Below are positions 8,065 to 15,634 of a DNA stretch of 38,588 nucleotides, piece after piece; positions within the stretch are counted from its first letter, which is position 1; each line of letters starts with the position of its first letter. The translations under genes were made by a program, and so were the position numbers. The stretch is from a virus. The notes beneath the pieces were generated by a model that was not told the DNA's origin, did no database searches, and was given only the letters and a program-made list of their open reading frames with translations. Location: IMG/VR virus record IMGVR_UViG_3300018916_000004, positions 1 through 38,588 of that record, one strand, 5' to 3'.

Positions 8065-8839
8065 CTGTTGCGCTCCTGCTGCTTGTGAAGCTTGTGGCGA
8101 ACCAGTGCCCGATGATTCTCCATTTCAATCATCGTGTTTATCTCAGCCCACTGACGGCCGAAGAAGAAGTCCCACCTGGTTTTGTCGCCGCTGGCCAGCG
8201 CATCCACGACGGCCAGCGTATCCCATTCTTTGCTGAAGGCGTCGACGCCGGCGGCACGCTCGTTGGCGCTGAGGGGAATGTCGTGTAGTCGGTCGTTGTG
8301 AGCGGACCGGATGCGGTCGTAATCGGCAAAAAAAAATCCGTGAGGGGCAGCGCCTCCCGCAGCGGCAGTGCCGCGCACAGGGGCTCCATCGCCGCTACCG
8401 CATCGCTGTCGTAGGTAGTGCCAGCGTAGGCGGGCTGCAACAGAATAGCCAGCACCCGCACCCGCAGCGCCGTTACATCCTCGCCGAGCTGCTGAATAGC
8501 CCCGCCGATATCGGCAGCCTGGCCGAACAGGATGTTTTCCAGCGTATCAGAAACGGGCACCTCTACCTCATCGAGCCACACCGAGGATGGGCGGGGCCAG
8601 TCGTCCCTCTCGGGCATGGGTTCGGCCAGGAAGGTGGCTTGCAGCAAAGCGGCCTGCAAGTCTTTGGGGGAGAGGGTGAGCAGTTCCGACACCTGACCAT
8701 GCAGTAAGATGGCTAGGCAATCCTGCAGCGCCGCGCTGTCGCCGAGGGCCGCTATCTGTTGGGCCTGGCCCAGGGTAACTTCGCTCCACGAGGTAGGCAG
8801 CGAGGCAGTACGATTGGGAAATGTGACGAGGTAAGGCAT
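8061..8839 (-). CDS. Tail assembly chaperone-like protein, -1 frameshift product (~259 aa)
   Basis: Reading starts at 8839 (MPYLVTFPNRTASLPTSWSEVTLGQ), 2 bases after the large terminase stop. In the starting frame it runs to 8138 (233 aa), but after residue ~168 the composition becomes shadow-like (Pro/Ser/Thr runs). At a run of nine T on the coding strand (8328-8336; GAT TTT TTT TTG) a -1 slip gives DFFFADYDRIRSAHNDRLHDI and a natural protein ending at 8061. The lambda G/GT chaperones use the same strategy. The 'PTSW-EVTLGQ' start recalls Bacteroidota tail chaperone-like proteins. A sequencing error in the homopolymer is the main alternative. Confidence 0.65.
8328..8336 (-). other. Candidate -1 ribosomal frameshift site (T9)
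   Basis: Nine consecutive T on the coding strand, read GAT TTT TTT TTG in the starting frame. Slipping back one base leaves cognate pairing at both tRNA sites. It is placed exactly where the upstream frame turns into non-coding-like sequence and the downstream frame becomes protein-like. Confidence 0.55.
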
Positions 8840-8841
8840 GT

Positions 8842-10017
8842 TCAGAAGGTTTGCCAGGTTGAGATAGGGGCAGGGGTCGGCCGCTGCAGGCGGTTGAGTG
8901 CCACGTAGCGAATGGCATCAATGGTATGGTTGAAGGCATCCACCGGCGTATTGGTGGCTAGGCCCGTTTGCCGGTCTACCTTCCACTTGTAGTTGCTGAG
9001 TTCTTTGCGCAGGTGGGTAGAGCGGCGCGTCACGTTGAGGTGGTAGCGCTTCAGCGCGTCCAAGCTGGCATTGATGCTATCCGGGCCCTTCATCGCGCCT
9101 TCAATGGATAGACCGAGCCGCCGCAACTCCTCGATACTCTTTGGCTCGGCGGAGTCGGCAATCACATCATAGCGCCGATGCGCGCCGATGGAAGCCAGTA
9201 CCGCATGAATGTCCGGGTTGGTGAGGCCAGTGCTGTAAAGCAGCTCATCGGCCCACAGTTGGCCCTCGGCTAAGTACAGATCAACGGCCGTTGTTGGGTC
9301 GTTCGTAAAGCCGAAGTCCATACCCGTGCCCAGGTACTTGGCTCCCTCGGGTATTTCTTCGCAGATGCTCCACTTGCGCAGCACCAGCCCCTCGATCTTG
9401 CCCGTCTTGCCACGAGCATACACACGCCACAGCTCGATATCCTCCTCCTTCAGCGCCTCGATCTTGGCGCGCGTCAGCTCATTGAGGAACGGATTATGCC
9501 GGTGGTCGGAAATAATGAGTTCTACATCGGGCTTGCCGTGCAGCTTCTCATGTACCCAGAACTCGGCGTTCGGATTGTAGTCGATGAAGGTGCGGATGCG
9601 TGTACGCAGCATCAATTCCTTGGCAATGGCATACGCAATGCCGTTCGCCTCATTGATGAAGAGATAGTCGCGCTTACCTGACTTGGCATCCTGGAAGTCG
9701 TCGTAACTCTTGAATTCCATAATCGAACCGTTATGGAATTCATAGATGCGCTCCGACTTGTTGTAGCTCTTGATTAGCGACTGGAGCACCACAGAGTTGC
9801 GCACGATGTCCTGTGCATCACGCAGAGCACCGGCTTTGAGGTTGGGAATATCCTGGCCCACGACGGTACACACCAGGTTCGTGCCAGCAGCCAGCAGCAC
9901 AAAGAGCACCTGCAGGATGCTGTAGGTTTTGCCTGAGCTGGTACCGCCTTGATCAACGACCACCGGCGCCGTCGCTTGGAGGTTGGCTTCGAAAACCGGA
10001 CTAGCCCTAAACATCAT
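8842..10017 (-). CDS. terL: Terminase large subunit, 391 aa
   Basis: Packaging motor ATPase and nuclease. Residues 24-31 (GGTSSGKT) are the Walker A motif; KRDYLFINEANG, at about residue 117, is the Walker B region with the catalytic acid. The C-terminal RNase H-like nuclease is suggested by acidic residues in GTGMDFGFTNDPTT, in VIADSAEPKS and in DAFNHTIDAIRY. Two adjacent ATGs (10017 and 10014) overlap the end of the small subunit by 8-11 bases; an upstream ATG at 10050 is less likely. The family resembles phage terminase large subunits of the Terminase_3/6 type. Confidence 0.9.
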   Translation of the reverse strand: MMFRASPVFEANLQATAPVVVDQGGTSSGKTYSILQVLFVLLAAGTNLVCTVVGQDIPNLKAGALRDAQDIVRNSVVLQSLIKSYNKSERIYEFHNGSIMEFKSYDDFQDAKSGKRDYLFINEANGIAYAIAKELMLRTRIRTFIDYNPNAEFWVHEKLHGKPDVELIISDHRHNPFLNELTRAKIEALKEEDIELWRVYARGKTGKIEGLVLRKWSICEEIPEGAKYLGTGMDFGFTNDPTTAVDLYLAEGQLWADELLYSTGLTNPDIHAVLASIGAHRRYDVIADSAEPKSIEELRRLGLSIEGAMKGPDSINASLDALKRYHLNVTRRSTHLRKELSNYKWKVDRQTGLATNTPVDAFNHTIDAIRYVALNRLQRPTPAPISTWQTF

Positions 10018-10774
10018 CCACCTCCTTCTCTGACTTGGCCAGGGGCACACCCGTCTGCTCTACCGTTACCGTCGCATTCACCACGGCAACGGACTTGCTC
10101 TGGTTGTTGTCTTTTTCGAAAATGCCATGAATGCGGCCCATGTCACGCAGAGCTGCGGCCGCATCGTACATCTCGATTTTAATCCCGAACTCGGTAGGGG
10201 TCCACGACTTAATGCGGCCGTCCTCTTTCGCTTTGGCCAGCGCCACCATGTCCAACTCTGGCACTTCCTTCAGCACCAGCGGCCCCTCAGCATACACCAT
10301 GGCAGTGGGGCCGAAACGCAATACCTCTAATTCCAGCTCTACCTCACGCTTGCGCAGCTTATTAACCATCGAGCGAAGCGCACCCGCGTCCTTCTTCTTC
10401 ATGGAGCGGGCCTTACCTTCAATAAGTTCTATTTCCTCCTTCACTTGCGCCAGCAGCACGTTAGCATAGGCTTCCTTTCGTTCGCGGGTAGGCACCGTTT
10501 TCACCCGCAGAAAGTCATTCAAGCGGGTTTCGGCGATCTCACTGATGAGTTTGGTAGTCTGTCCAGCCGATAGACTCAAGTCGCGGAGTCGGGAGTCGAT
10601 AGCTGCGCGAACTTCAACATTCTTCAACAGCCGAGAGCCCTGCGAGTAGGCCGTATCTTCACTATAACCTGCCCGAATTGCCGCCTGAGTGCAATTCCAG
10701 TCTACACAGTATTCCTCCACAAAGCGTTGTTGCTTCGTCGTCAGGTTGGATTTATCGGAGGCAGGGATTGACAT
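10007..10774 (-). CDS. terS: Terminase small subunit, 255 aa
   Basis: DNA-recognition subunit of the packaging machine. The start at 10774 (MSIPASDKSNLTTKQQRFVEEY) is preferred over 10816, which would read into the upstream terminator. NLTTKQQRFVEEYCVDWNCTQAAIRAGYSEDTAYSQGSRLLKN is the N-terminal helix-turn-helix of the Terminase_2 family (about residues 9-50). The central long helix (residues 100-150, rich in Lys/Glu) fits the oligomerisation region. It is the first gene after a strong intrinsic terminator, so a promoter in the short leader is expected. The stop overlaps the large-subunit start. Confidence 0.88.
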   Translation of the reverse strand: MSIPASDKSNLTTKQQRFVEEYCVDWNCTQAAIRAGYSEDTAYSQGSRLLKNVEVRAAIDSRLRDLSLSAGQTTKLISEIAETRLNDFLRVKTVPTRERKEAYANVLLAQVKEEIELIEGKARSMKKKDAGALRSMVNKLRKREVELELEVLRFGPTAMVYAEGPLVLKEVPELDMVALAKAKEDGRIKSWTPTEFGIKIEMYDAAAALRDMGRIHGIFEKDNNQSKSVAVVNATVTVEQTGVPLAKSEKEVDDV

Positions 10775-10803
10775 ACTCCAAAACTCCACCGTGTTGGCCC
10801 CAA

Positions 10804-10842
10804 TAAAAAACCCCACCTACCGGAAACGTCCAGAAGGTGGGG
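10804..10842 (-). terminator. Intrinsic terminator ending the early operon
   Basis: On the minus strand CCCCACC pairs with GGTGGGG, with inner pairing of CTGGA with TCCGG around a CGTT loop, followed by six T. It lies after the 107-aa HTH gene and before terS. The loop side shares 18 identical bases (CGGAAACGTCCAGAAGGT on the plus strand) with the terminator at 38033-38073. Confidence 0.85.
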
Positions 10843-10866
10843 CAAAACGTCTCGAAATAGAAAGGC

Positions 10867-11190
10867 TTACGCCTGATAGCGGCGCAGCATCCGGCGTAGC
10901 TGGCCGGTACTGACACCTAGCTCCCGCGCTACATCGCGGCGGGCATGGGCTTGTGTCCAGCGTGGGTGGCGGGCTAGGAGTTCCGTTACCCGAAGCGATG
11001 CTCGTTTACAGTCGGCAATGCTGTAGGTCCTCACCTCCGACAGAGCCGGCGGTGCTGGTGGGGAGCAAATGTATTCGAGGATGCGGCGGCGCTCTTGAGG
11101 TGGTGCCGATGAAAGAGCAGCGCGCAATTGATCGGCATAAACTTGCCATGCCGGGGCGACTGGAACGGTGGTAGGGCGGGCGTTCTGCAT
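10867..11190 (-). CDS. Small HTH protein, last gene of early block, 107 aa
   Basis: A 107-residue basic protein. The C-terminal 40 residues (RWTQAHARRDVARELGVSTGQLRRMLRRYQA) form a clear helix-turn-helix, while the N-terminal half is Ala/Pro/Arg-rich. Its place as the last early gene, directly before a terminator and the packaging genes, fits a late-gene regulator or antiterminator, but this is inference from position. The gene ends 25 bases before the terminator hairpin. Confidence 0.6.
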   Translation of the reverse strand: MQNARPTTVPVAPAWQVYADQLRAALSSAPPQERRRILEYICSPPAPPALSEVRTYSIADCKRASLRVTELLARHPRWTQAHARRDVARELGVSTGQLRRMLRRYQA

Positions 11191-11267
11191 GGGAATGAGT
11201 GATAAGGAGGCCAGACGAAGGCGTGTGATAGATGCGTTGGGGCTTGTTTTCGTAGCGGTAGTATCAA

Positions 11268-11729
11268 TCAGGTCGGTAATGCGGCACGCCAGGCAATGAA
11301 TTCCCGACGCACCTGGTCGATGGAGCGGCCCTCACAGGCAAAGCCACCGGCAGCTCGGACATTATCGAGGAAGGCTATCTGTTCCTCGCTGAGCTTATCC
11401 GAGCCGGTTTTCACTTCTACTGCCACAAAGCGGCCGGTGGCTTTATGATAGCCCAGCACGTCGGAGATGCCCGGCGTAACTGAGCCGGCCCGATAGCCGC
11501 CGAAGCTGGCATCGTACACAGCCCCATTGTTCTGCCGCCAGGCCGTGCAGCCTTCCAGGGTAAGCAGGGTAATGATGGACTTGGTGAGAGCATTGGTCGG
11601 GTTTGGGCGTTTTGCCCTTGGTTCCTTAGTTCTGGCAGCACTTTGGCCCGCCGCTGGTGTGCTGGTACCAGCGGCGGACTTCTTGCTGATGTAAGCCACA
11701 TACTCGGCGGCGGTCATCTGCTGGCTCAT
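11268..11729 (-). CDS. VRR-NUC family nuclease, 153 aa
   Basis: A PD-(D/E)XK-type nuclease of the VRR-NUC family, which includes small phage-encoded structure-specific (Holliday-junction resolvase-like) enzymes. Visible active-site residues: PGISD (Asp90), then AVEVKTG (Glu105, Lys107), followed by LSEEQIAFLDNVRAAGGFACEGRS, the usual 'Q-FL---+--GG-A-V' helix and strand. The start at 11729 (MSQQMTAAEY) overlaps the zinc-ribbon gene stop by 4 bases; the longer frame to 11888 is an overlap shadow. Probably resolves branched DNA during replication or before packaging. Confidence 0.85.
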   Translation of the reverse strand: MSQQMTAAEYVAYISKKSAAGTSTPAAGQSAARTKEPRAKRPNPTNALTKSIITLLTLEGCTAWRQNNGAVYDASFGGYRAGSVTPGISDVLGYHKATGRFVAVEVKTGSDKLSEEQIAFLDNVRAAGGFACEGRSIDQVRREFIAWRAALPT

Positions 11730-11977
11730 GGGTTCGGCTTCTGACCACCCGTGCAGGCCGGCCGCTCGGTGAGTATGTCGAGGCTGCCGGCGAGACGATA
11801 CACCACCTCGTAATTCAGGCGGTAGCATTTCTGGCAACCGCACTTGAGGCAGGTAGCTGTTTGACCACGTTGCGGGATGCGGCTCCATTTGTGCCGCTCA
11901 GCTGCTGGCACTACTCGTGGCCGCTTCACTTCCTGGAAATGCACTACACCAACGCCGGGAATATGCTGAAAACTCAT
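11726..11977 (-). CDS. Small zinc-ribbon-like protein, 83 aa
   Basis: An 83-residue protein with a Cys cluster TCLKCGCQKCYR at about residues 42-53 and one more Cys near the C-terminus (RPACTGGQ). This could bind zinc, but the spacing does not match a family I can name. It overlaps its neighbours by 4 bases on both sides (11974-11977 and 11726-11729), so it is firmly inside the early operon. Confidence 0.6.
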   Translation of the reverse strand: MSFQHIPGVGVVHFQEVKRPRVVPAAERHKWSRIPQRGQTATCLKCGCQKCYRLNYEVVYRLAGSLDILTERPACTGGQKPNP

Positions 11978-12459
11978 GCTCCCTCACCTCCTTCCTCGGC
12001 AAACGGCTGGCCGGTCAGATGCTCATGGAAGGCGGATAGGTCCGGTACCTCTTCCATGTCGGGACCGTCGTAGGTTCCGGCGAGCTTCGCCAACTGGATC
12101 AGCAGCCAGCTCAACCGCCCATTCTTGGTAGGATCCGGATGGATAGCCAGCGCCAGGATGCTGATGGTAGCCGCCTCGCTCAAGCCGATGATGTTGTTGA
12201 GCCAGTCCACCTCAGTCGCCGCGTTGCGTTCATAGTAGCGGGCATACAACTCATCAACGCGGTGGTGCAGGGCACCTACCAGCTTATCCTCTTTGCTTGG
12301 CCAGTGGCCCTCCTCGATGAGGCGGCGGGTATTGGATTCGAGGTGGGTGATGAGCACCTGGTTTAAGAGCAGCCGACGGCCCTGCGCTTCAGTGAGCAGG
12401 TTACCGCGGCCGGGCTTCGGCGTGGGAGCCGGGAAAGGGGAAGGGATGTAGCGGTTCAT
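11974..12459 (-). CDS. Hypothetical early protein, 161 aa
   Basis: A 161-residue protein with a Pro-rich N-terminus (MNRYIPSPFPAPTPKPGRGN), a long helical middle (residues 22-120, with HHRVDELYARYYERNAATEVDWLN) and an acidic tail (FAEEGGEGA). There are no catalytic motifs. It overlaps the ASCH gene and the zinc-ribbon gene by 4 bases each. I do not recognise it; a small helical accessory of replication is possible but unsupported. Confidence 0.6.
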   Translation of the reverse strand: MNRYIPSPFPAPTPKPGRGNLLTEAQGRRLLLNQVLITHLESNTRRLIEEGHWPSKEDKLVGALHHRVDELYARYYERNAATEVDWLNNIIGLSEAATISILALAIHPDPTKNGRLSWLLIQLAKLAGTYDGPDMEEVPDLSAFHEHLTGQPFAEEGGEGA

Positions 12460-13175
12460 AGCTGCTCACCTCCTTCCTGGATCCGGCGAAACTCAACCAC
12501 CCACACCCACGGGTTGGCTTGCCAAGCATTCACCCCGTTTATTTTATCCCACAGCATGTGGTACCACTCAATCGGATAGGTGAAGCCTTTGCGCATGGCA
12601 AAGTCATCCCAATCCTCATTCATCAGGTCGAAACTTCTTTTGTCCTCTACATCCAGCAGGTCGTAGAAATCCATGTAGCCACCATAGCCCTCTGCCTTAG
12701 CATCCGCCTCACTGATATCCTGCAACCGCTCCACCCGCACCGACACGACTTCCAACAGGATGCGGCTGTGCTTGCGTGGCATGAAAATGCTTGGCTGCCA
12801 CTTCTGGCCTAAATGCGGCAAAGGCTCATCTGCACGATAAATAACCTGGGCACCAAGATCCTCGCCAGCGTAGGCGCTAAATGTCTCTTTCACCCACAGC
12901 CGGTCACCGGGCTCGCCGTAAGGGGAGGCGCCATAGTAGTAGCAACCTTCACTACGCTCGTCCTGCCTCATGGCCTTTGGGAGCTTTTTGAAATCTTCCG
13001 GGCTTACTGGAAAACGGAAGTGCTTCCCATTGTCAGCACGATAAGGAATGCAGCCGCTAGAGCAGCGTGGCGTGACTTTTAGAGTCCGACGCGTTTGTGT
13101 CTTGGTGCCGGCCTGCAGAGCGTGCACCATGGCACCTGAAAAGAGTATGGGGCGTTCTTTGATTAGAGTATTCAT
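12456..13175 (-). CDS. ASCH/PUA-like domain phage protein, 239 aa
   Basis: The start at 13175 begins MNTLIKERPILFSGAMVHAL, followed by QAGTKTQTRRTLK. 'RPILFS--MV-A---G-KTQTRR' is the signature opening of a phage family with an ASCH (PUA-like) RNA/nucleotide-binding fold; the matching YGEPGDRLWVKETF and the late HSRILLEVVSVRVERLQDISEADAKAEG segments are also present. The substrate is unknown; ASCH proteins have been proposed to bind RNA or modified nucleotides. The C-terminal WYHMLWDKINGVNAWQANPWVWVVEF completes the family. The 44 residues upstream of this Met are an out-of-gene extension. Confidence 0.85.
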   Translation of the reverse strand: MNTLIKERPILFSGAMVHALQAGTKTQTRRTLKVTPRCSSGCIPYRADNGKHFRFPVSPEDFKKLPKAMRQDERSEGCYYYGASPYGEPGDRLWVKETFSAYAGEDLGAQVIYRADEPLPHLGQKWQPSIFMPRKHSRILLEVVSVRVERLQDISEADAKAEGYGGYMDFYDLLDVEDKRSFDLMNEDWDDFAMRKGFTYPIEWYHMLWDKINGVNAWQANPWVWVVEFRRIQEGGEQL

Positions 13176-13188
13176 TGTTGGGGTTGAG

Positions 13189-13491
13189 TTACAACTCAGC
13201 TTTGTTGAGGGGAGAAAGAGGGTTGATAGCCACGCACCGCACCGTGAAAGTGTGGTAGCCGTCCGCCTTGTCGGCGGCCGTGCGCGGCCCGTGGTCGATG
13301 ATGGCAATGGCGCCAGCGGCCAGCAGCGCCTCGCCGATTTGGCGGGCCATGTCGGGGTTTAGGGTTTCCTTCCGAAATGCGGGGCTTAGGTACTTGCGGT
13401 GGTAGGTGAGTTGCACTTCGACCGGCAGCAGGATGTGCTTCGGTGCCGGGTCCAAGTCGACGCGGGCGGGGGCCTGAACGAATCCTAGCAT
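13189..13491 (-). CDS. Hypothetical protein, 100 aa
   Basis: The start at 13491 (MLGFVQAPARVDLDPAPK) is preferred over 13611, which would overlap the upstream gene. The product looks like a small alpha/beta protein (HILLPVEVQLTYHRKYLSP, a helix MARQIGEALLAAGAIAII, and YHTFTVRCVAIN). Family unknown to me. It lies between the putative helicase-loader gene and the ASCH gene with gaps of 52 and 13 bases. Confidence 0.5.
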   Translation of the reverse strand: MLGFVQAPARVDLDPAPKHILLPVEVQLTYHRKYLSPAFRKETLNPDMARQIGEALLAAGAIAIIDHGPRTAADKADGYHTFTVRCVAINPLSPLNKAEL

Positions 13492-13543
13492 TTTCAGAAC
13501 TGGAGAGAGTGATGGGAGATGTTGGCTAGTTCCTTTTGCTTGC

Positions 13544-14419
13544 TCATGCGGCCGATGCTTCAGGATCCTGCTGCTCTGCCTCGTTAGCCTGTTGGGCTCG
13601 GTTGGCCACATATTCCGCTCGGAAGCGGCGGTACTCCTCCTCGCTTACTTCCTCGGCATATGTGCTATCCTCCGACAGCACCACCGAGCGAAGCAAGGCC
13701 AGGCGCTTGCGGTCGAGCAAGGTTTCCGCTGCTAGCTGTGCCTTCACATCGGCTTGCGGTTCCTCTGGATGACGGCCGTAGTAGGCAATGCCGTACTCCA
13801 GCTCCGCATCGGAAAGCTGTTCCAGGTAGCGGCGCACCTCCTGCTCATTGGCAAAGCGGGTTGTCGTCTTCTCGGCTTGCTTGTGCTGTTTGGCTTCGAG
13901 TTGCGCGGCATCGGCTAGTAGTGCGTCGCGGACCTCGGCGTAGGCCAAGCACCACGAATGCACCGTGGGTGGATCTATCCGGTCGTATGCCTTGCCCCAC
14001 CGACCGGCGATGGCTTCGCGGCACAGGTACACGAACTCGTCTATCTTCCAATGCCAATACCGCTCCAGTAGGTCATTGGCCAGCAAGGCTACCTGCACCT
14101 CAGTCAGGTTGCGCACGACGTTGAACTGTGAGGCTGTGAAGGTGATGAGGTTGCCCAGGGCCTCCGCCGTGTCGCCAGGTGCCACGGCGGCTAGGGCTGA
14201 CAGCTGCGGGCTTTGCAGGGCCTTGGCTGGTGTCAGGCCCGTTTGCCGGTCGATGATGGCCAGGGCGAGACTTTCAGTTCCTCTCTCGGCGCTCAGCAAG
14301 GGAGCGAGCGAGTTGCCCAGCATTGCCGGTAGGTTTCTGGCCTGGTGTAGGGCGGGATGTAATTGCAGCGTTGCCATGAGTCGGTTGCTGATTTGGGTCT
14401 GAGATTTGGAGACGGCCAT
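13544..14419 (-). CDS. Putative replication accessory / helicase-loader-like protein, 291 aa
   Basis: Two starts are possible: 14419 (MAVSKSQTQISNR) or 14377 (MATLQLHPAL). Both overlap the initiator gene, by about 146 or 104 bases in another frame. The protein has QFNVVRNLTEVQVALLANDLLERYWHWKIDEFVYLCREAIAGRWGKAYDRIDPPTVHSWCLAY at about residues 100-165, a block I associate with Bacteroidota phage and mobile-element proteins of unknown function, then a charged coiled-coil C-terminus. Being directly downstream of an origin-bearing initiator, in the place lambda keeps P after O, it is a helicase-loader candidate by position only. Confidence 0.55.
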   Translation of the reverse strand: MAVSKSQTQISNRLMATLQLHPALHQARNLPAMLGNSLAPLLSAERGTESLALAIIDRQTGLTPAKALQSPQLSALAAVAPGDTAEALGNLITFTASQFNVVRNLTEVQVALLANDLLERYWHWKIDEFVYLCREAIAGRWGKAYDRIDPPTVHSWCLAYAEVRDALLADAAQLEAKQHKQAEKTTTRFANEQEVRRYLEQLSDAELEYGIAYYGRHPEEPQADVKAQLAAETLLDRKRLALLRSVVLSEDSTYAEEVSEEEYRRFRAEYVANRAQQANEAEQQDPEASAA

Positions 14420-15362
14420 TGCTGGCGTCGTTATGCAGAAAGCGGTTGATGTAGGCTTGCCAGCCTTCCGGGGTGCGCTCGTCGAGGCTGGCCGTTTTCG
14501 TGGTGATTTGGGCCAGGTAGTAGGGCGCAAAGGCCGACGTGTAGCCGAGTCGGATCAGCAGCGCGGCAAAAGCCTCGAGTTCGGCGTAGGTGCTGCGGGC
14601 AAACGAGACGAAGTGCAGCGGGTCAGCGTGGCCGCCCCCCGCCCCCTGAGTGTGCGAAGCCGGGCGTTGGGCTTTTAGGCTGGCCCGAAGTTGGTCCCGC
14701 TGGTGGGTCATCTCTTCGAGCGAGGATTTTAGGATTGTAATTTCCTTTTGAGCCTCGGCTAGCTCAGCTCGTGCGCTTGCTAGCAAGCATTCATTGGTCG
14801 TATACTGGTCGTTATTGGTCGTTTCCTTATATACACTACCCTGTTTGTCTATAGACATGACCACGGATGTCTGTAGACACGACCCTGATTGTCTATAGAC
14901 AGCGCCCTGATTGTCTATAGACAGACCTTCTTTTGTAGGCAAAATGTCTATAGACATTTTGCACTCCTTTAAGATTTCGAGGTCGGCGTTGAGCTTTTCA
15001 ACGGCGGCAAATTGTTCGGCTTCGCTGCCCGTGTAGCAGAAGCGCAACGATAAGGCTGGCTGTATGCGGCGGAGCTTGGTAGCACCTGTAGACACAACTA
15101 AGTCCAGCCGTTGCAACTCAGACAGGGCGCGAGTAATGGTGCGCACGGTACCGCCGATCCTTTCGCTCAAGTAGTCATTGCTGCCCGTGAAAGCTTTCTG
15201 CTTTCCGTTTTCGGCCAGCTCGACAACCTCAATCAACACGGCGCGCAACGTTCGGTTGAGCGAGGTGAGGCGGTTGATATTTTGGCGAATGGGAAGCATT
15301 TTCAGTAGGGTTGGGGAGAAGCCGCCGGTTTCGGTGTGTAGGAAGCGGGCGGGAGTGCTCAT
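14274..15362 (-). CDS. Replication initiator-like protein with winged HTH, 362 aa
   Basis: Residues about 36-108 (NRTLRAVLIEVVELAENG..., TGSNDYLSERIGGTVRTITRALSELQRLDLV) form a winged helix-turn-helix like those of phage replication initiators and replisome organisers. Then comes a linker encoded by the iteron array, a coiled coil (LLASARAELAEAQKEITILKSSLEEM) and a C-terminal helical domain (ELEAFAALLIRLGYTSAFAPYYLAQITTK). The iteron-containing linker is the layout of lambda O, where the origin lies within the initiator gene. It overlaps the preceding gene by 4 bases. The DNA-binding role is well supported; the initiator role is inferred from the iterons. Confidence 0.7.
   Translation of the reverse strand: MSTPARFLHTETGGFSPTLLKMLPIRQNINRLTSLNRTLRAVLIEVVELAENGKQKAFTGSNDYLSERIGGTVRTITRALSELQRLDLVVSTGATKLRRIQPALSLRFCYTGSEAEQFAAVEKLNADLEILKECKMSIDILPTKEGLSIDNQGAVYRQSGSCLQTSVVMSIDKQGSVYKETTNNDQYTTNECLLASARAELAEAQKEITILKSSLEEMTHQRDQLRASLKAQRPASHTQGAGGGHADPLHFVSFARSTYAELEAFAALLIRLGYTSAFAPYYLAQITTKTASLDERTPEGWQAYINRFLHNDASNGRLQISDPNQQPTHGNAAITSRPTPGQKPTGNAGQLARSLAERRERN
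14795..14962. other. Candidate replication origin: five 22-bp-phased palindromic iterons plus TGGTCGT repeats
   Basis: TGTCTATAGACA occurs at 14846-14857, 14890-14901, 14912-14923 and 14945-14956, with a one-base variant (TGTCTGTAGACA) at 14868-14879. Start-to-start distances are 22, 22, 22 and 33 bp, i.e. whole helical turns of 11 bp. The last copy sits at the centre of a perfect 24-bp palindrome (14939-14962). Beside the array TGGTCGT occurs three times (14795, 14806, 14816) with 10-11 bp spacing, next to an AT-rich stretch (TTCCTTATATACA, 14823-14835) that could melt. The whole lies inside the initiator gene. Confidence 0.75.
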
Positions 15363-15634
15363 GGTCGGTCGAGGTGTTGGGGCGGTAGCTTGCGGGCTTC
15401 ATCAATGCCGAAGAGGCTGGCTTGTGTGGTGGGCCGTAGGGCCGGATAGAGGGTGTAGAGGTCCTCTATCGTTTCCTCCACCACGGCAATCCGGTGGGCA
15501 GCATCTTCGGCCGTAATAGCCGGCTTGCGCTTGTTGCGGTGGTTGTCTATCCAGTTGGGGTAGACTCGCTTGCGCATGGCTAGCTCCCGGAGCAGCTCCG
15601 CTACCCGCTGGCCAGGGGTGGTTTTCGTGCTCAT
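15359..15634 (-). CDS. Small conserved phage protein, 91 aa
   Basis: A 91-residue protein (MSTKTTPGQRVAELLRELAMRKRVYPNWIDN...) whose pattern 'ELAMR+-VYP-W', followed by a helix with AEDAAHRIAVVEETIEDL, matches a small helical protein common in phage early regions; its function is unknown. It overlaps the DndC-like gene and the initiator gene by 4 bases each, so it is co-translated with both. Confidence 0.7.
   Translation of the reverse strand: MSTKTTPGQRVAELLRELAMRKRVYPNWIDNHRNKRKPAITAEDAAHRIAVVEETIEDLYTLYPALRPTTQASLFGIDEARKLPPQHLDRP

Noticed and set aside
11730-11888. N-terminal extension of the VRR-NUC nuclease
   Set aside because: It overlaps the zinc-ribbon gene in another frame; the ATG at 11729 gives the normal 4-base overlap of this operon.
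14846-14956. CRISPR-like array
   Set aside because: The 12-bp repeats are palindromic, only 10-21 bases apart, lie inside a coding gene and have no cas genes nearby; iterons explain them better.
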